From assembly GCA_030841765.1 (NCBI GenBank), contig JAUUSS010000045.1, positions 1-17,292 of the forward strand: 17,292 nt of DNA, in the 5' to 3' direction. The translations under genes and the position numbers were made by a program. The notes under the pieces were generated by a model. It was not told the DNA's origin, searched no databases, and saw only the letters and a list, made by a program, of their open reading frames with translations. Positions 13,541-17,292 of this stretch are shown here, one piece after another; positions within the stretch are counted from its first letter, which is position 1; each line of letters opens with the position of its first letter. This DNA comes from Collinsella aerofaciens (GTDB taxonomy: Bacteria; Actinomycetota; Coriobacteriia; Coriobacteriales; Coriobacteriaceae).

Positions 13541-14821
13541 TTACTTTTCAGCAGCCTTATTGAGAAAGCCGGAAACGATAGCAAACGCAGCAATCATAAG
13601 GTTGCAGGCAATGCAGAAGATAAATACTCCCTGGAATGACCCTGCCATGCCGTAAACCTTCATCATGACCGGCATTCCAAAAGCACCGACGACATAGCCC
13701 GCTGAGCAAACGATCGAATAGATCCTTCCAAAATCGCGTGATCCAAAGAGCGAGAGGAGAAGCATCGGCATTGCGGTTCCAACGATGGCGAACATGACAT
13801 CGTTTACACCAGCTGCAATGATGGAAACGGTCTCATTGCTTCCGCCAATGATAAGAAGCAGGAATGAAAGAATGCTGACACCTGTCCATGCGACCGTTGC
13901 TTTAATAGCGCCAAGCTTGTCGCATGTTTTGCCCACGAAGGGATTTAGGAAGATATCGGAGAGTGAAGCTGCCGAGACCATTAAGCTTCCTACGATAGGA
14001 TTGAAACCGACCTCGCTTGCATAGGTTGGAAACAGCTGGTTCATGCAGCAGGTGAGCTGCGCCACGCAAAGCAAGAGGACACAGAGAATAAAAGACGGCG
14101 TTTTCGCGGCATCGCGGAGTGCCATGCCCGAAAGGACATCTTCCTGCTCATCGGCGCTGCAGCTCTCATGGGTTTCGGAGACGGTCTCTCCGTACGGAAG
14201 CATATTGCGATCAGAGGGGTTAAGGCGAATGATAAATGCGCTTGCAGGCAAAATCATAGCTGCAGAAACGGCCGCAAGCACGATGTATCCCGTACGCCAG
14301 CCTTGCTGCTCGATGACCAGCGTAATGACAGGACTCAATAACAGCGTGCAGAGAGAATTAACGCCCCAAGCGAGGCCGATGGCGAGACCGGACGATTTGC
14401 TGAACCATTGGTCAATGACATCGGACATGCAGACGCCCGTTGTAAACGAAAAGCAGATGCCGATCACTGCGGCGGAGACGGTGAACATCCAGACCTCGGT
14501 GTAGAACGCCATTGCGGCGCCGGCGGCAATAAGGACGAGTTCAATGCAAATATGCCATGGTTTGCCGATTACTTTTGGAATGAAGCGACTCAAAAGCGGA
14601 AGCCCAAGCGCAAGGCCAAGAAGAATCGCGGTGAAATAGAAAGAAAAAGAAGTGTAGTCAAAGCCCAGATCTTCACATACTGGAGCAACGAATGAGCCGG
14701 CAATAATGCTATATGTGCCAGTTGTTCCGGCGGACATTAAGCCGAGCGCAATAACGACGACCCAAGCAAATGCGCCGCTTTCACGGAGACAATCTTTTTT
14801 GGCTGGTGTGGTGAGAGTCAT
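13541..14821 (-). CDS. MFS transporter (OFA-like), paralogue of the operon carrier
   Basis: This 426-residue, 12-helix major-facilitator protein is closely similar to the carrier at 8897-10162 along its whole length. Shared blocks include ALGLMSAGTTG, AGSFVAPVCE, MAFYTEVWMF, MSDVIDQWF, QLTCCMNQLFPTYASEVGF, GSRDFGRI and GSFQGVFIFCIACN. Differences cluster at the N-terminus, the central loop (ETHESCSADEQED) and the extreme C-terminus, which lacks the longer tail. The ATG at 14819-14821 has GGAG six bases upstream; the longer open frame would add 25 residues not seen in the paralogue. It has its own promoter with a TetR box over the -10. It may carry a related substrate or the product in the other direction. 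Base composition is less GC-rich than in the paralogue, so the copy is not a very recent duplicate. Confidence 0.9.
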   Translation of the reverse strand: MTLTTPAKKDCLRESGAFAWVVVIALGLMSAGTTGTYSIIAGSFVAPVCEDLGFDYTSFSFYFTAILLGLALGLPLLSRFIPKVIGKPWHICIELVLIAAGAAMAFYTEVWMFTVSAAVIGICFSFTTGVCMSDVIDQWFSKSSGLAIGLAWGVNSLCTLLLSPVITLVIEQQGWRTGYIVLAAVSAAMILPASAFIIRLNPSDRNMLPYGETVSETHESCSADEQEDVLSGMALRDAAKTPSFILCVLLLCVAQLTCCMNQLFPTYASEVGFNPIVGSLMVSAASLSDIFLNPFVGKTCDKLGAIKATVAWTGVSILSFLLLIIGGSNETVSIIAAGVNDVMFAIVGTAMPMLLLSLFGSRDFGRIYSIVCSAGYVVGAFGMPVMMKVYGMAGSFQGVFIFCIACNLMIAAFAIVSGFLNKAAEK

Positions 14822-14858
14822 GGTTGCTCCATTTCTATCGGCAATACATCCTATATGC

Positions 14859-14872
14859 CTACCGATAGGTAT
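14859..14872. promoter_or_regulatory. TetR operator candidate O3 (CTACCGATAGGTAT)
   Basis: It matches O1 (CTACCGTTCGGTAG) at 11 of 14 positions and keeps the TACC/GGTA dyad. It overlaps the -10 box of the second MFS promoter, ~40 bases before its ATG, which suits repression. Confidence 0.65.
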
Positions 14873-14896
14873 ATAAACCAGAGGACTCTTCGTCAA
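14868..14896 (-). promoter_or_regulatory. Promoter of the second MFS gene
   Basis: On the minus strand TTGACG (complement of 14891-14896) matches the -35 consensus in five of six bases, and TATACC (complement of 14868-14873) follows after 17 bases; a TATATA at 15 bases is an alternative. Operator candidate O3 overlaps the -10 box. Confidence 0.6.
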
Positions 14897-14925
14897 GCAT
14901 TAAGCGGGGAGAGGGAGTTCTTAAC

Positions 14926-14939
14926 CTGCCGAACGGTAA
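14926..14939. promoter_or_regulatory. TetR operator candidate O4
   Basis: On the minus strand TTACCGTTCGGCAG matches O1 at 12 of 14 positions. It lies 30 bases upstream of the -35 box of the second MFS promoter, so with O3 it could support cooperative binding or looping. Confidence 0.55.
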
Positions 14940-14941
14940 TT

Positions 14942-14998
14942 AGACCCCGTTTTCGCAAGGGTCTCAATGTGACAAAGGGACTGTCCCTTTGTCGCATT
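14942..14998 (-). terminator. Tandem hairpins after the ABC permease (includes GACAAAGGG family copy 3)
   Basis: AATGTGACAAAGGGA (14966-14980) pairs with TCCCTTTGTCGCATT (14984-14998) with one wobble; its edge overlaps the permease stop codon at 14997-14999. On the minus strand a second stem follows, AGACCC (14959-14964 complement) with GGGTCT (14942-14947 complement). The first stem is the third copy of the repeat at 8473 and 8780. Together they probably end the permease transcript. Confidence 0.6.
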
Positions 14999-17291
14999 AT
15001 TCGGAGCGCAGGGCTTCGACGGGGTCCTTCTTGGATGCGCTGCGGGCCGGCAGCAGGCCGGCAACGACCGTCAGCAGCACTGAAATTGCGATGAGCACCA
15101 GCGCATCCTGCACGGGCAGGCTCATCAGATTGGGCACCTGTTTGGCCGCAAGCGCCCAGGTATTAACCGGAAAGCTCACGAGCACCACGACGACAATGGC
15201 AAAGACGCCGGCGATGAGGCCCTCGATAAAGGTCTCGGCATTGAATACGTTGGCCACGTTGCGCTTCGACGCGCCGATCGCGCGCAGGATGCCAATCTCC
15301 TTTTTGCGCTCCAGCACGCTGATGTAGGTGATGATGCCGATCATAATGGAGCTCACCACTAGGCTGATGCTCACGAATGCGATGAGCACCAAGCTGATGG
15401 TATTCACAATGTCGGTCACCGAGCCCATAATGATTCCCATATAGTCGGTGTACGAAATCGCCTGCTCATCGTGGCCAGCAGCTTTGACCTGCTTGTTATA
15501 CGCATCGATATGGTCGAGCACGCGCTCCTTCGCCTCAAAGTCGCGCGGGAAAATCTTGACCGAGATGGGGTCTGCCTCGTCCGCATAACCCAGTGTGGTC
15601 AGGTTGTTGTCATAGGTAAGCTGCGATGCCTTGGCATAACTCATCATAAGCGAACTCAGGTCCTCGGCGTCCATGTTGAAGTGGATGGCGCGGGCAAAGG
15701 CGCTCGCATCCACACGCATAGCGCTCGCCAGGTTGGCAAAACTCGATGACATCTGCGTCGCCATCTGGCCCATGAGCCCTGCCGCGCCTGCCTTGAGCTG
15801 AGTTGACACCGTCGTCGCAATCTGGTCGCTGATCGACTTCATCATCTGATCCAGAGCCTGCTGCAGATACGGAGCCAGCTGCTTTTGTACATAGTCGGTC
15901 ATCGCCTGCTGCAGGCGCTCGGCCAGGGCATCGCCGCCGAGTGCCTTGAGCTGAGCCAGGATTTGCTGGGCTGCCGTATCACTCTCAAGATACGTCGAGA
16001 ACGCGGCGGCAAGCTTTGACGCGTCCTTAAGATCTTCGGGCGTCAGCGCCTTAAACTGTTCCGACTGCATAAAGCCCGTGAACAGTTGGTTGGCGAGCGC
16101 CCCCACTTGCTGCATCTGCTCGGGTGTAAGCTCCAACCCATCGAAGACACCCGAGAAATCGGGGGCTGGCGCCTTAGACATGATGTCGCTGAAGTCGATA
16201 TCCTTCCCTACGCCCGAAAGGTCAATGTCCAGCTCGGACAAGTCAAGACACGACGGGTCCATACCGCCGGCAACACCCGAGAGCACGGAGGTATCGAACG
16301 AGAACGCGCTCTTGAGCGCCGCCTCGTCCACACTGAACATGCTGCCCAGATCCACGCCTTGTTTGGCCTCGCCTTGCAGTTCGTCGAAGGTTTTGCCCGT
16401 AAAGACATCCGTCTCGGGGTGGGCGAGTTGCTCCCGCACAATCTGCGAATCGGCGGCGCGCTCCATAAGCTGGCGAGTCAGCGCATGTGTATAGGCAATG
16501 CCCGGAGACAACGCACTCGCATTGGCCGTCTCGTTAGGGCGCACCACACCCACGATGTGTACGTCGATGCCATCGGCAACCTTGGCGGCCATAAAGTCGG
16601 CGTCACCAGACATGTCGGTCCACATGCCGGTCTCTTCGTTTTTGCGATAGGCATCGGCCGGCGACAGCACCTTAAACGTCGTGGACAGCGCATCGTCGTA
16701 GGTAAAGTCGGTGCCGGTCTCGGGTGCTTTGACCCCACCGTCGGCCGTCATGGCACTGTTTACCAGATCGTTGAGCTCATCGATATCCAGCGCACCGATG
16801 CTGTAGAGCGTATAGTCGCCCACCGTACCGCGGCTCGAAAGCACCATCACGGCTTCGTTGGCAGACGTGGGCCAATGACCGGCGACGACATCGTACTGGC
16901 TGTCGAGCAGGCTCTGGTCGTCAATCATCTCGTTAAAGACCGAGGTTCCCATGGATTCCATGCTCACCGTTGCCGCCGAACTCGCGCCTCCGCTCATGGC
17001 CTCGGTCATGGCGTTGGGCACCAGCCGGACAGGCTTCTCATCGCCCTTGCCGGCACGATAGACAACCGGCGATACACCGTAGCCGTACTGAATGGCGTTG
17101 ACCTCTTTGTCGATACCGTCGCCGCCGTCGTCAAGCCATGCCTTAAAGCTCGTCATGTCGTTGGACTTAACGCTCGCAAACATATCCTTTACGGCCGTGA
17201 CCACGGGAATCTTATCGGTTTCGGCACTGTCGTCGGACGAATCCACGTTTTCAGGCGAGTCATCATCCGCAGCCCCCTGTCCGCCCATCAT
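14997..17291 (-). CDS. ABC transporter permease, FtsX/MacB type (5' partial)
   Basis: The visible 764 residues continue upstream past the right window edge, and the Met at the edge is probably internal. The last ~138 residues are an FtsX-type permease domain: a helix at about 632-656, the cytosolic coupling segment SVLERKKEIGILRAIGASKR, a helix at about 690-708, a helix at about 729-748, and the usual C-terminal ARSASKKDPVEALRSE. Before it lies a ~620-residue region with no hydrophobic helix: an acidic stretch at the start, a MacB-like core, then a long Ala/Gln/Leu-rich helical part (about 380-560) with coiled-coil-like heptads. One or more N-terminal helices, and perhaps a fused ATPase domain, must lie outside the window. 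Such proteins export lipoproteins, peptides or drugs, or act in cell-envelope signalling; the substrate is unknown. Confidence 0.88.
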   Translation of the reverse strand: MMGGQGAADDDSPENVDSSDDSAETDKIPVVTAVKDMFASVKSNDMTSFKAWLDDGGDGIDKEVNAIQYGYGVSPVVYRAGKGDEKPVRLVPNAMTEAMSGGASSAATVSMESMGTSVFNEMIDDQSLLDSQYDVVAGHWPTSANEAVMVLSSRGTVGDYTLYSIGALDIDELNDLVNSAMTADGGVKAPETGTDFTYDDALSTTFKVLSPADAYRKNEETGMWTDMSGDADFMAAKVADGIDVHIVGVVRPNETANASALSPGIAYTHALTRQLMERAADSQIVREQLAHPETDVFTGKTFDELQGEAKQGVDLGSMFSVDEAALKSAFSFDTSVLSGVAGGMDPSCLDLSELDIDLSGVGKDIDFSDIMSKAPAPDFSGVFDGLELTPEQMQQVGALANQLFTGFMQSEQFKALTPEDLKDASKLAAAFSTYLESDTAAQQILAQLKALGGDALAERLQQAMTDYVQKQLAPYLQQALDQMMKSISDQIATTVSTQLKAGAAGLMGQMATQMSSSFANLASAMRVDASAFARAIHFNMDAEDLSSLMMSYAKASQLTYDNNLTTLGYADEADPISVKIFPRDFEAKERVLDHIDAYNKQVKAAGHDEQAISYTDYMGIIMGSVTDIVNTISLVLIAFVSISLVVSSIMIGIITYISVLERKKEIGILRAIGASKRNVANVFNAETFIEGLIAGVFAIVVVVLVSFPVNTWALAAKQVPNLMSLPVQDALVLIAISVLLTVVAGLLPARSASKKDPVEALRSE

Positions 17292-17292
17292 G

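Noticed and set aside
1..17292. CRISPR arrays, tRNA or rRNA genes, integrases or IS transposases
   Set aside because: None could be recognised on reading either strand; the only repeats are the intergenic hairpins listed.

Overview
The window is a high-GC bacterial chromosome segment with tightly packed genes on both strands. The mix of genes suggests a gut Actinomycetota of the class Coriobacteriia, probably Collinsella or a close relative: a lipoprotein-plus-hybrid-kinase sensor pair, OFA-like MFS carriers, an agmatine-deiminase-family enzyme beside a carbamoyltransferase, and recurrent intergenic hairpins. This placement is inference from gene style; no rRNA or other marker gene is present.

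Left part (1-4000): the tail of one hybrid histidine kinase (receiver domain only) is followed by a NimA-like FMN-binding pyridoxamine-oxidase-family protein. Convergent to these, and separated by a strong hairpin, is a two-gene operon: a solute-binding lipoprotein (3955-3086) translationally coupled to a membrane hybrid histidine kinase (3089-897). The two probably form a ligand-sensing unit.

Middle housekeeping part (4100-8450): a MalY/PatB-type PLP enzyme, a TrmO-type tRNA methyltransferase, a divergent XRE regulator fused to a zinc ribbon and a TipAS ligand-binding domain, a small glutaredoxin-like protein and a tRNA-dihydrouridine synthase. A long palindrome lies between the last two, convergent, genes.

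Repeat-rich gap (8449-8896): a ~183-bp inverted-repeat element (MITE-like or a structured RNA) is flanked by two members of a short hairpin family. A clear intrinsic terminator for the operon to the right follows. No convincing gene lies here.

Accessory metabolic part (8897-14821): a minus-strand operon runs deiminase (agmatine-deiminase family) -> carbamoyltransferase -> MFS carrier. A TetR regulator is divergent from it, and a second, paralogous MFS carrier follows TetR in convergent orientation. Near-palindromic CTACCG-N2-CGGTAG-like boxes occur at both the deiminase promoter and the second MFS promoter, so TetR probably controls both. The carbamoyltransferase keeps its carbamoyl-phosphate motifs but has lost the residues that bind ornithine. 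No carbamate kinase is visible. I read this as a guanidino-compound deiminase/transcarbamylase pathway whose true substrate is open; it is the most interesting system in the window.

Right edge (14997-17292): the C-terminal part of a large FtsX/MacB-type ABC permease with a very long extracytoplasmic region, running off the window.
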